Source of the DNA: Combretum micranthum
Lineage: Eukaryota; Streptophyta; Magnoliopsida; Myrtales; Combretaceae
NCBI GenBank assembly: GCA_024138025.1
Contig: JAMXBD010001194.1
Location: 124,001-188,000 of the forward strand
Direction: 5' to 3'
DNA length: 64,000 nucleotides
Shown here in pieces: positions 9,806-20,849 of this stretch (its first letter is position 1; the number at the start of each line of letters is the position of its first letter). The notes under the pieces are model-generated. The model saw nothing but the letters and a program-made list of their open reading frames with translations, made no database searches and had not been told where the DNA came from. A program made the position numbers and the translations under genes.

Positions 9806-12192
9806 ACTCATTATCATACATGATTCATGGGTATTGGTAATTCTAATTCCTCATGTACTTATATAATGCAAATAGGATGTATAGGACATTATTTTCCTAA
9901 CTTTGTTTCTACCAAGTGCATCATGTATATATGCAATACCTACAAGCTATTGTCATGAATGTTATGAGATGAACTATCTATATGTATATTCTTAATGATA
10001 TAATACCAATAATTCTTTTTGAAAAACTTTTGCTTTGCAAAACTTTTGAAATTTACTAGACTTAAGAAAAATAGTTTTTCTTCTAGTAAAATCACACTTG
10101 CTTTTATCAAAACTCAACCTTGATAACCTATATACCCAACACCTTTATTATTTTAATAAAAACCTTCATTTTGGGGTTAGAAAATAGATGTTTAAATGGG
10201 TAGTCTACTTAATTATGGATTTTACAAAATTTTTGAGGAATGAAAACATTGTTTAATCTATTCTTTGAAACTATTCCTCGTTTTAGGATTATACTTTGGT
10301 AAACTTCTTTTATCCTTGTCAAAATTAGGTCTTTATTACATGTATTCTCTATGAATTCTATTTTTCCACAAAAATCATTATTGTGGCATTTGGAAATAAG
10401 TGTTTAAATAGTGGTTATTTTCAAATCGGAATTTTGAAATTTCCATTTGAGATTGTTTCTTTTGTAAAACTCATTTAATCTTTCAAAAACTATTTCCTAA
10501 TCAAACCTACTCCTTAAGGCTTATATTTCTTCAATAAAAATCTTGTTTTGGGGTTGAAAAATAGGTGTTTACACTTCAAGCTTTCCTTATTACGAATTTA
10601 AAGCTTGTTATTGGGATTGAAAAATAACTTTTGTAAACTTTTCCTTGTTTTGAAAATATTCCTTGGTAGATCTAAACTTTACTCATCAAGATCACTCATT
10701 TATGATATCTATTCCCTAAGCTTTTCATTTTTAATATAAAATACACATTTTAAAGTTGAAAAATAACTTTTCTAAATATGGTTCCTCTTTTATCCGAATT
10801 TTCAAAAATCATTTTTGTTGAAACTAAAGTAGATTTTGAGCTTTCTAACATTTTCCTATTATCATCATACTACTACAAGTCCTTTATGTACATAAAACAA
10901 AAACCTAAGACATTTATGAACTCAAAACAACTAGATCTAATTTATTATACTAGTCATAAATGCATGAACACTATGATCATTATGTGGATATGATTAAATG
11001 ATTGATATATGCACAAAACATTAATAACAACAACATAACTTAAAAATAAAATAAAGTAATAGCAAAATAACTTAAATAACAAGATTTATAATATTGTGAT
11101 AGCAAGGATCTCATGTTCAAGTGTTTTCACATCCTTAGCTTAAAGCTCATGGGGATTTTTTAGTGAAACCACACATGAATGATCTTGCCATTACATGTCT
11201 TTAAGAGGACAAAGTGTAGATCTATTACCTATTTAGTGTTTGGAACAAGACATTTGAAGAAAATATGGAGTGTGTATGTATAAGGGAAGGTTACGGTTTG
11301 CAAGAGAGGAGAGGAGGAGAGAAAGAAAAATTTTGCAAGAGTTTGCTTAGATGAAAAGTGGGAAAGTGAAAAGAAGTTGGTATAAAGGGGTATATATAGA
11401 AAAGTGGATTAGGGTTTGTGTAATAAAGAAAACAAATAAAACAAATTGAGAGAGAGAAAGGAGAGGGGGGGAGGGGGGCGGCGTCGGTTCTACTAGAGGG
11501 GGGGGGGGGGGGGGGGGGGGGGTGGGGGAAGGGGGGGGGAGAGAGAGGAGAGAGAGTTATTTGTGTTGTGTTGTGTAAGATTTAAATTTAATTAAATAAT
11601 TTCAGTAATAAAAGTAGTATTGGAAAAGTAAATGGTAAGGAAAATCATGGAATTCTAGGAATAGGTTGTAAGGATGTAAGAAATAGGTTATGGGTAGTTG
11701 TACTTGATGAATAGTGTGAAAGAAATAAAAAAGTAGATTAGACATTTAAAGTACCGATAGTAAAGAAAATACGATAAAAAAGGTTTATTATAACCTTTAT
11801 AACTTGAAAAATTATATAACTGATATAATCGAAAATCTTATGAAATTATGAGTTTGACGGTTCTAATATTGTATTTTTAATATCTCAAGTCTCAGGACAT
11901 GCTTTTCGAAGTCTGTATCCGATCGGGTTTGAAATAGGTCGAGAATTCACTAATCTAATCTTTTTAAGCACCATAATATTATTACGAACCAAACTACATT
12001 CTTCACTCGTATTTCGACTTCTTGGTTTAGAAATGCGGGGTTGCCGGATCTAAACTACTAGGGTCTCCTGGGAATTTGTTGACTTAGGGTTTTCGGTTGA
12101 CTTTCCGGTTTAGAGTTTGAACTTGATATTACCCTAAAAATTAGGGCTTACAGACGAACTTTGAGGACTTTTTGGATGAGTGTGATGATTAA
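8198..12192 (+). pseudogene. Exon-like reading frame split by a solo LTR
   Basis: Directly before the LTR the frame reads IEEDEFYDSLDYGT. Directly after it, with one copy of the GACG duplication removed, it continues NFEDFLDECDD then stop TAA (12190-12192). The acidic frame is therefore continuous across the empty site. The segment starts after a good splice acceptor. A second frame is also open across the junction, so the true frame is not proven. The parent gene is not recognised; it may be the last exon of a host gene or of an older element. Confidence 0.4.
8242..12152. mobile_element. Solo LTR, 3.9 kb, family 1 copy 1
   Basis: Starts TGTCATGCCCC and ends GGGCTTACA, flanked on both sides by GACG (8238-8241 and 12153-12156). 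It aligns along most of its length with 21009-24686, for instance CTCGGAATTTCGCATATTAT in both (around 9555 and 22327) and similar ends. No internal coding region or second LTR is present, so this is a solo LTR left by recombination. TG...CA ends with near-inverted TGTCA.GCCC and GGGCTTACA resemble the long LTRs of Tekay/Del-type chromoviruses, which is an inference. It contains a (TA)n tract near 9780 and a 25-G run at 11498-11522. Confidence 0.8.
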
Positions 12193-12535
12193 GACTCTTG
12201 GACCGACATTGTTGTTTCTTTGCAAGAGAGGTCAAACCAAGTTTTGTTTTAAAATGTAATAGTATAGATATGACTTGCTTTTAAGCTTAAGTTTGTAATA
12301 TAAAGTGTATTTTTAAGTTTCCCTATATTGTATGTAATACATGATTTTGTAAGCTTTGAGATTCCAAGTCATAGGTATTATATATTATTATGTCAAAGTA
12401 TCTACTCAATGATGAGTAGTTTTTGTTAAATTTTGTGTTGTGTGTTTTTTTTTTTTTTTTTTTTTAAATAGGTTAAACTGACAATTCACATAAACATCTC
12501 CTTTTTTAGATGGCCTTACATGTAGTACTTAGGCA
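12153..12535. other. Flank of the solo LTR, no gene seen
   Basis: The end of the split reading frame (to 12192) is followed by AT-rich sequence that could be its 3' untranslated region, then a 24-base poly-T tract before the copia fragment. Confidence 0.5.
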
Positions 12536-14404
12536 TTACACATGGCTAGGAGACTTTGTGCGTCTAATATGAGAGATCGAACATGTCAGGTCTTCACATA
12601 CATCTCCAACCTTTTTACCATAAGGATAGCCCACAAAAATGCATTTGCGACTACAGCTAATAAATTTGTCTCCTTTGTGATCTTGATTATGCACATAGCA
12701 CAAGCATTCAAACACACGCAAATGTTTAAGCAAGGATTGTTCACCATGCAAAATTTCATATTGTGTTACCATTCAAGAGAAATAAGGGTGTTCAATTAAC
12801 CAAATATCCAACAACCAAAATGCATTCCCCCTAGAATTTTATAGGAAGATTGGCTTGAAAGCACAATGCCCAAGCTACATTAACTATATGCCTATTCTTA
12901 CACTCTAATCGTCCATTTTTTTTGTGGAGTTCCTTTACAAGATGTTTCATGCATAATGCTATGTTTATGAAAATAATTACTCATCCATATAAACTCTGTA
13001 CTATTATCACTTCGTAGAACTTCCACTTGTGTAATTTTTTTTTTTTTTTTTGCTATGTACCATTATCACTACGTACAACTTTCACTTGTTTGTTAAATTG
13101 ATGCTCCACCATAGAAAAAATTACACAAAGTCACTGGCACCTCCTTCTTATCAATAATAAATAAATCCATGTTGCCCATGAAAAATCATCATTAATGGTT
13201 AAGAAATATATTGCACCATAAAAAGCTAGGTTCGATAAGGCCCCACAAATCATAACGAATCAATTGAAATATTTCTTGAGTTGTTCCATTATTAATAGGA
13301 AAATTATCTCTTGATTGTTTTGCTCTAAGAAAAACTTCACATGCTTTATGCCTCAAACTTCTATTCTTACTAGAACTAGCATTAAGAATCAACTCTACAA
13401 CTTTAGATGATGGATGTCCCAGCCACTTATGTCACATATAAAAGGAGCTCTCATCACTAATCTTCATAGCCGCTATAGTCACCATTGCATGAAAGAATTA
13501 GAGCCTTTCCGTCGCTCACCGACACCAATAAGCATATTCAAAGTGCGGTCCTGTATAACACAAAATTTCTTAGTAAACTGAGCCATATAATCTGATTCGT
13601 CAAGTAGTTGTGATAAGGAAATCAAACTGTACATCAAACTTGACATATAAAGAACATTATTCAACTTCAATTTATTGCTAAGCACTACCGTTCCTTCCTT
13701 TTTAGCAATAGTTTGCTTCCCATTCGGAAGCCCTATAGGACATTCCATTATATCTTGAACATCACACTAACACTCCAGCCTTCCTTCATGTGATAAGAAC
13801 ACTTGAGTCAATTATCCATTATGTGGAATAAGACTTACCAATTAATTTTTCATTTGCTTCCATCTTCGCAACACTTAAATGGTTTCTAAATTTTCTCATT
13901 ACTCATTATTAAGCCTAGTAACAACAGTCTTGTCAACATTTGAGACCATATCATTACCCATTGCTTCTGATGTCGAGGCTTGAACTGCATTTGCCTTGAC
14001 TCCTCCTCCATGTCCTTTGCTCTTAGAATTAATAAATTGTTGTCCTTCATTGTTCTATCCAGTTTCTCATCCAGTTCCCCGAGAGCGATCTTCCCACCAC
14101 TCAAGATGTCCAATCAACTCAAAACAACTATTAGGTTCATCCTTATACAGTTGCAATTGCTACACCTTGTATTCATGTCTTTTCCTTCACTTCAACCTCT
14201 AGATCTTAACGCAGCTCTAGAGAACGAGCTTATTAATCATAGTTTTTACCCTTCAATTGATCTATGTTATCAAACTTCCATGATTATCACTCGTTGTAAT
14301 GCCATACAGTGAAATCATCTTCCTCTGTATCACTCCATCACTTTTGTTTATTCTAGCCATGGTAGCAGAAGGTCAATGACCTAGATAGGCTTTAATACCA
14401 TGTC
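12536..14404 (-). pseudogene. Ty1/copia retrotransposon fragment (gag-protease-integrase part)
   Basis: Minus-strand fragments in copia order. At 13886-14113 is a gag-side piece. At 13479-13748 is a protease-side piece including LNNVLYMSSLMYSLISLSQL. At 13192-13440 is a gag-pre-integrase region with WLGHPSSKVVEL followed by FLRAKQSRD. At 12536-12772 is the integrase C-terminal part with LKHLRVFECLCYVHNQDHKG and CIFVGYPYGKK. A TGGTATTAAAGC tract at about 14392-14404 resembles the copia initiator-Met primer site TGGTATCAGAGC. Reverse transcriptase and RNase H are missing, so the element is truncated at its 3' side near 12.5 kb. Stops and frameshifts separate the pieces; it is not functional. 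Confidence 0.8.
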
Positions 14405-15589
14405 ACAAATAGATTTAGAGATGGCAAAAAAAAAAAAAAAAAAGAAACCATACTCATTCATTTAGCCATAAAGGAGCAATATAGACAAATTTACAAGAAA
14501 GCAAGAAAATCAAGAAATAAATCATTTCCTTAATCATAGCTATCTAAAAAAAAAAAGAAGGATGTGCCTATCAGAAAAAGCATAGAGTATATGGTATTTG
14601 CTAATTACACTAGTTTTCCACAATATATTACATAGCATACATTAATACCTATATTGGGTGATTTGCAGTATAGACATGATGAAAAACTAAGATTGTCTTT
14701 CTAGAGCACTCATGAGAACTCGAGGTCTGCACGTGGCCATTAAAAACTCTTAAATTAAGCAACGCGAAGCAACAAGAATTAAGATAATGATATGTGTTGT
14801 GGGGTCTCAAACCAGTTCTTGAAGTTCAATAGTAATTCACTTCATTAACTAATTTGTTACCTTACTTCCCTACACATTAGTTCAATCGAAAGACATTAAT
14901 GCTTTAAGTATACATCTCTTCCTTTGCCAGAATTGTTATATTATTTTATTTTTCTTTTTTTTTTTTTTCTTCTTTTCCTATCAAGCCATTTTGTGGGGGA
15001 TTGTGATAAAATAGCTTGTTGACTTTATTTATAACTTCTATCCACATGGATATTTGTCTTTCAAATATTGTGTTTTTATTAGAGTGTGACTTATTATGAG
15101 CTTAAATGTGTTAAGCGAGAGTTTTGGAAATGAGACCACACACGCATCTCAATTATAAAGTTTGTTCTTTATTTTTTGTGATTTTAAAATTAATTTTTAA
15201 CATTCTTAATCGAAACCTTTTTAATTCCATAACTAAAAGTTTTAATTTTCATAAGCGAAATTTTATTTTTCAGAAACTGACTATCATTCGATTACTTTTT
15301 TAAGGATAAGTAAATAATCTTTGGTTTTTGCAAAAAGGTTAGTGTGCTTGAAAAAAAAATTATTCCTTTGTATTTTTCTAGAGATTTTTCTCTGGCAATT
15401 ATAAGCTTGTTCCAAGCCTCTACCATGAGTACACGTATTGAGATTGACTGTGTTAACCTTAGGGAGCAGACGACGTTATCTGATTTGCACCATGGTTGTG
15501 TTCAAATTGCTTTTAGGGCAGTGGCTCGTTCACAGCACAGTTCACTTGATAAGTGATTTATACAGTTTCTTTTATTAATATTACTAACA
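14405..15589. other. No gene seen; possible remnant of copia LTR
   Basis: AT-rich with poly-A and poly-T tracts near 14427 and 14957. The part next to 14404 is where the copia 5' LTR should lie, but no partner LTR exists in the window to define it. A 70-codon plus frame at 15344-15556 has no recognisable feature and is not called. Confidence 0.4.
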
Positions 15590-17975
15590 CTTATAAGAAG
15601 ACTTTTAAACATAAAAATAAAATATTTCTTCATCAAAATCTTAAATAATACATAAAAAATATTATTAATATTTTCTATTAAGAATAAAATATCCCAATCC
15701 TTATGCTTTTACTTAATGTCTAATTGATGGTGTGGCAATATTATTAAAATAAAATTGTAATGCCACGTGAAAAAAAGAATAAATAAATAAATAATGAGAC
15801 AATACACCATGAAAGCAATGCCATCAAAGGAGATAAAAGTGGTGGCCTAAGGAGTTAGTCCAATAGCAGTTACCACTGGCAGAAAACATGGGGCCGGGAC
15901 CAACGTTTTAGTCTTGAATGCCCAGTGGCCATTAAATCACTATCGAATTCAGGTACACTAATTGACAAATATAAACGGATCTAAACTATGATGAAATTGT
16001 TTATGGGCCATTTTTTCTCTAATTATTAGATACAATTACAAGGACGTCTTAACAATCAAATTAAAAGCAGAATCGGTAAGCGTGGGTATGGGGACACCAT
16101 AAGTTCTAATAATATTAAGCTTAAAATCCGTCGGCAAAAAAAAAAAAAAGAAAAAAGAAAGAGAGTTTATAGTCCAATGCTTGACCAAGCATGACTAAGT
16201 TAAAAAAAAAAAAAAAAACAAACTTATTTGTTTCTTTTAAAATTGAAATAAATTTAAGTTCAACTTGATTTCTGTACTTGTCGAATGGAATAGTTGAATT
16301 TTTAAGCTCAACTCCTACTGTTTAAAGAGCTCCATGCTTATGATTAAATTAAATTCTGAGTATTAATTTAAAATTAATTAAAATGACAATATAAACCATG
16401 GCCTTGGTAAAGTAACATAAGCATAAACAGTAACATCCTATACCTAAGACTGCGTGGTGTTCATTAATTACATTATTATTATACTTCCTAGCAGATATTT
16501 CAAATGATAAGAATTATATTTTACCCATATCTTCAAACCCTATAACAGCACGGATCTCCATATTAATAGTGTCATTTTCTGAGGTCCATCTTTCAATTAG
16601 TTTGGATCCTTTCAAATTTTTTATAGTTGTTTTATACTTTGTTTTTATTTTATTAAGTGTATTATGAATAAATATGTGGGATCGACAAAGTCTAAAAAGA
16701 TACGTAAAAAAAAATCTTAAGATAAAGTAGCAAGATTATTCCATAAAAGAAGTTCTTAAAATGCTTATAAGATAGTTTAAGAACCTCATAAAATATAAGA
16801 AGATAGATGCTCCAACTTAAATGTTTGTAACAGGGAAATAACAGTATTCCATTTTTCCATTTGTATCAAATAATTGTGATATAGCAAAAAATTATCTATT
16901 TTGAAACCCATGATCTATTTTGGTGATAAGAAAAGTGAATAGATCAATTTCTTTTATAGGTAGTATAAAAATAGAGTTGCATTCACTCATAACTTCTTTT
17001 AATGTTATGTATTGCTTTTCCTGAAAAATACTAAATAAAAGAAGGTACTAGGGGAATGTAAAATTTTTGATATTTTATTGAAGAACATCTATAATTTAAC
17101 TGCCATATATATATATATATATATTTATATTAGTTCTTAAAATCACGCCATAACAATGATAGAAAAACCACAACAAATGTCAATAAAATCAATAATTTCG
17201 ACTTCTTTTTTTATTTCAACCTTAATTGGACGGTTCAAAAAATTAAAAACAAATGCCAATCCATTAAGCAGTAGAATTAGGTCATTTACCTATTGAGGAA
17301 AAAAAAAATCATTCTCAAGACTTTTAATAAAACACATAGAAAAATAACGTTTAAGAATTGAATTTCTATTTGCCTTTTTCTTCCTCCCATCGAGTATTGA
17401 ATTTATACTAAATCAACTCTCCGAAAGTGGAAAATGGAAAATCCCACTAATTATCAACGACTTAATCTTCTACCTTCATATGTTTGCTGTAGCCAAGGGA
17501 AGATGGTCGGCTAGATCTAATGTTTGAAAAATATCTCAAATGTCCAAGTAAAATCAATTTCTGAATTTTAGCACTAGTTTTGAATTTTAACTCTTCTTTT
17601 CCAATTCTCAACTCCGGCAAGAATGAGGATCATGTGGTTTTCATTGCGTTAATGCACATTGCGACTTGTAAATTCAACGAAAAAAAAAATAAAGGAAGGT
17701 ATAACAAAAGGTGCACTTATATGGGGTCAACAAAGGCAACTTATTTCTAGATATATCAATGATTTATTTTATTACACCTCAGTTTCATATTGATTGATTT
17801 GTGGATAAGATGGATATTTTGATATCCAAATTTTTTATCTTGATTATATTTTTATTAATCATATATACGTAGTTGGTTTGACAAATAAATTTTTATGATT
17901 ATATCTTAATTCCTTTTCCGTATATTAAATATAATCAATAAAAAAACATGATCGTAGCACCATGGTATCAAAAAC
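15590..17975 (+). repeat. Duplicated block A: chitinase upstream region without the gene
   Basis: Collinear with 31.2-34.1 kb (block B) and with 40.9-42.2 plus 47.7-49.3 kb (block C). Shared landmarks include GGGACCAACGTTTTAGTC, a TCTAGATATATCAATGATT tract and CATGATCG near the end. The similarity stops at about 17975, just before the position where B and C have the chitinase promoter. About 260 bp present in B (33169-33430) and C are absent here. Block A therefore contains no chitinase. Confidence 0.85.
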
Positions 17976-19609
17976 AATAACGACACGTTTTGTTTGCTGA
18001 ATGAAAAAAAAAAAAGGCTGTAATGAATTAGCATTATGAAGGAATTGAATAGGAGTGTAATAATGATGTAATTATCATTACCATGTACACTTGTGCTCAA
18101 TTGGTTTAGAGTAATGTTGTTTACTTGATAGAATAAAACATTGTAATAAGACATGAATAGGTATGGAAAAGACAAAAAAAAAAAAAAAAACCCTACTTTA
18201 TATAAAGGAAGCAAAAAAAAAAAAAAAAAAAAAAAAGAAAAGAAAAAGCACATAAACTTCATAGTCTTCACAATACATCGTTCACATCTTAGAAGAGGAA
18301 AACCTATTTTCATCCCAATCAACTGAGAAGAAGGATACCCTATTCTCATCTCAACAAAATCTCCTTTTCTGATCTTTCTGTAATCGAATGTCTATATAGA
18401 AATCATAGACAAAAGGAAGAAATCTAATATCGCGAAAAGCTAGCCCTAGAGTAGGAGAATTTGAGACGGAGAAGATGTGCATGAGGGATCTAACACTTAG
18501 TAGCATGAGCTTCTAGTAAAGTTCATTGTCTCTTTTTAATTAAACTTATTACTGTGCATGGGTAGTTGTTGGGTAGTGTCTTCCTGTATCTTCCTAATTC
18601 TTTTTTCTCATTTGCAGCAACTTGGACAAGTGAATAACTACTCCAACCCAGATAGCTATCTTGAAGGTACAATTTCATTCCAATTTAACAAGATTAACTA
18701 TAAATCTTAATTATAGTTTCGATATAAATGTACAATAAAAAGAGTATACGACTGTTATTATAAAAGGGGAAAAAAAAAAAGAGAAGTAGACGACACATGA
18801 CAAATCCAACTTAGAAGACCAATAGCAAGTTTTACTCAAGCCTATACTATATGGGTTTTGTTGAAATGGTTTTAATTTTTTCAAACCTATGGCATTTTAT
18901 GAAAATACATTATGGTCATCGAACATGGTTATGGAATTAGAATTTGGAACCTATGATTTAGTATATTTAGGTAGACATAATTGGCGAATGCACAACGTAA
19001 GTCTTAGCTATTGTTTTGACTTTTAGTTTAGTAGACTACACTTTGTGCTTGGTATAGACAAATGAACTTTTCATTATGTCTAATGGAATCGTAGTCATAA
19101 TAGAGTTTGGAATTTTATGTCCATTGTTTTATACAATGGTTCGATTGAATATGTTTAACAATGAATAATTTATCTCTAATTGATGTATTTTGGAATGGAA
19201 AAAAATATTTGTCAAACATGGCCATAATTGACCAAAAGAAAAGAGTGGAATAGGGAAAAAATTAAGGCTACAGGTTTACTTTGCACCATCACGTGGACTT
19301 TTCAACTCATTAGCATGCATTACATCTATCGACTAGATTAGAATTTGTGTACTTAGCTTTCTTTGTGAATATGCCACTTGCATGGTTATTCTATGTAACA
19401 GAATGAACACTTTAGTAGGAGTGTTGCCCCATTTTGGAGGATTATTTGTTGGGCATGTGTTATCCATGTGTTGTCCATCCCTTCCTTTTACTTTTGCTTG
19501 CAATATTGTACTCTTTAGCATGCAAACAATTGATAAATATATGTATGGCAGTTGGGTTACTTGGCATTGAAGTCTTTCTAACATGTATTATTACTTTCAG
19601 TTAGTAGCA
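17976..19609. other. No confirmed gene; poly-A tracts and one exon-like segment
   Basis: Contains long poly-A runs near 18174 and 18213. The segment after TTTGCAG at about 18619 to a GT at about 18667 is open (NNYSNPDSYLEG) and could be an exon of the GRF relic downstream; this is a guess. Confidence 0.3.
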
Positions 19610-20075
19610 ATGTCTAGTGGGTTGACGTCGATATGTTCTTCTGGTGCAAATGTAGCTTATTATGGGAAGCAATCCATAGACTTATCCTCTTGGAAGATAA
19701 GAAGTCTTAGAAGAAGGTTCTGTGGATGTTCAAAGTATTGGGTGAGCATCCATTCTTATATTCCATTTTTTTCCCAATGGATTTGTTAGTCAATGATGAT
19801 TAATATGGATGTTATTCAAACATGTAGATGGGAGAGAGTTGCAACTTCTTTGAATAGGTAGACCCCCTAACATGTGAATATGGACTTGAGTTTGGCAAGA
19901 AGGTTATAAGACGATTGAAGAAATTGGAATACTAATAGGAGTCATTGCAAGCCAAGCATAATGAAAGAGTCAACAAACTTGAGACTGAGATACAACTAGC
20001 TCAAGAAAGGGGAAAGGGGCTCTAATTAGCAAACGAACATATGACACATACAGAGAGGTTGTGGCAAAGGGTGTC
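19610..20075 (+). pseudogene. GRF-type zinc-finger protein relic (two exons)
   Basis: Exon 1 (19610-19741) starts at ATG and encodes 44 residues ending RRRFCGCSKYW. A GT donor (19742) and AG acceptor (19826-19827) bound a short intron. Exon 2 reads MGESCNFFE, stop, VDPLTCEYG, then a charged helix KKVIRRLKKLE. The pattern Cys...RRFxGC...Cys-x-Phe-Phe-x-[Trp]-x-Asp is that of GRF zinc fingers, small plant nucleic-acid-binding proteins often multiplied near transposons. The second zinc ligand is Ser (CSSG instead of CxCG), the conserved Trp is a TAG codon (19855-19857), and further stops follow (TAATAG near 19936). Non-functional. Confidence 0.65.
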
Positions 20076-20689
20076 ATGTATGTCCTGATTTTTTAGTCTT
20101 CTCATGGTGATATTTTATCTTGTTTATGGAAAAAATGAACATGTATAGGAAAGGATATCCGTATTTAGGTAATGGTTATGGTTGGTCTATGTAGTGAAAT
20201 ACAAACAAGTTCTTCTCATTTTGCTAGATCTAATGAAATATGCAATTTTTCAATACACATATATGATATCAACAACAGAATCAATATCCCAAAATATCAA
20301 TTCTAAAAGCAATTCAATATTTAAAATTAGAATTAAACATGAATATGAACAATTCATTAAACTAATAAGCACAAAACATATAGTGAATTCTTAGGTTTTT
20401 GTTGTTTAATTGATAATGTTTCTAGTCTTCCATTAGAATTCTATAAAGCAAAAAACATCTATCAATATAGATTGAATGGAGTACACCTGTCTTCAAAAGT
20501 CCATTCTTCTATTTTTAAGGTAGAGAGAATATTAATATTATGTTCTATTTCTCTCTGGCTGGTCTTTTTAACTCATATACTCATGACAAGAGTCTAAATA
20601 GCCCCAAAATCTCAATTACAACTAGATTACCATGAAATAAATCTTAAAAAATAATATGGAAAAAATAATTAAAAGGCCAGTTTCAGGCC
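20076..20689. other. No gene seen
   Basis: AT-rich sequence without a credible reading frame or recognised repeat. A 70-codon plus frame at 20182-20394 is low-complexity (Ile/Ser/Asn/Lys) and is not called. Confidence 0.5.
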
Positions 20690-20849
20690 TTAAACAATGT
20701 TTTTTTACCTCAATTTTGAAATTACGGGCTAAACTAAGGTAAGTGATATAAATCTCTAAACGAACTTCTTTTGGATATATTATTAAGGATTTTGAGTTAT
20801 ATGCTGAAAGTTATGATTAATCAAAGTTTCGACAAACACAACCCAAAAT

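Noticed and set aside
12542..14312. Plus-strand frames of 68-110 codons
   Set aside because: They are antisense to copia coding remnants on the minus strand.
15344..15556. 70-codon plus frame beginning MLEKKIIPLY
   Set aside because: No recognised family, no splice or promoter context; chance frame.
17906..18349. 147-codon minus-strand frame rich in Phe
   Set aside because: It is a reading of poly-A tracts; no start context, domain or conservation.
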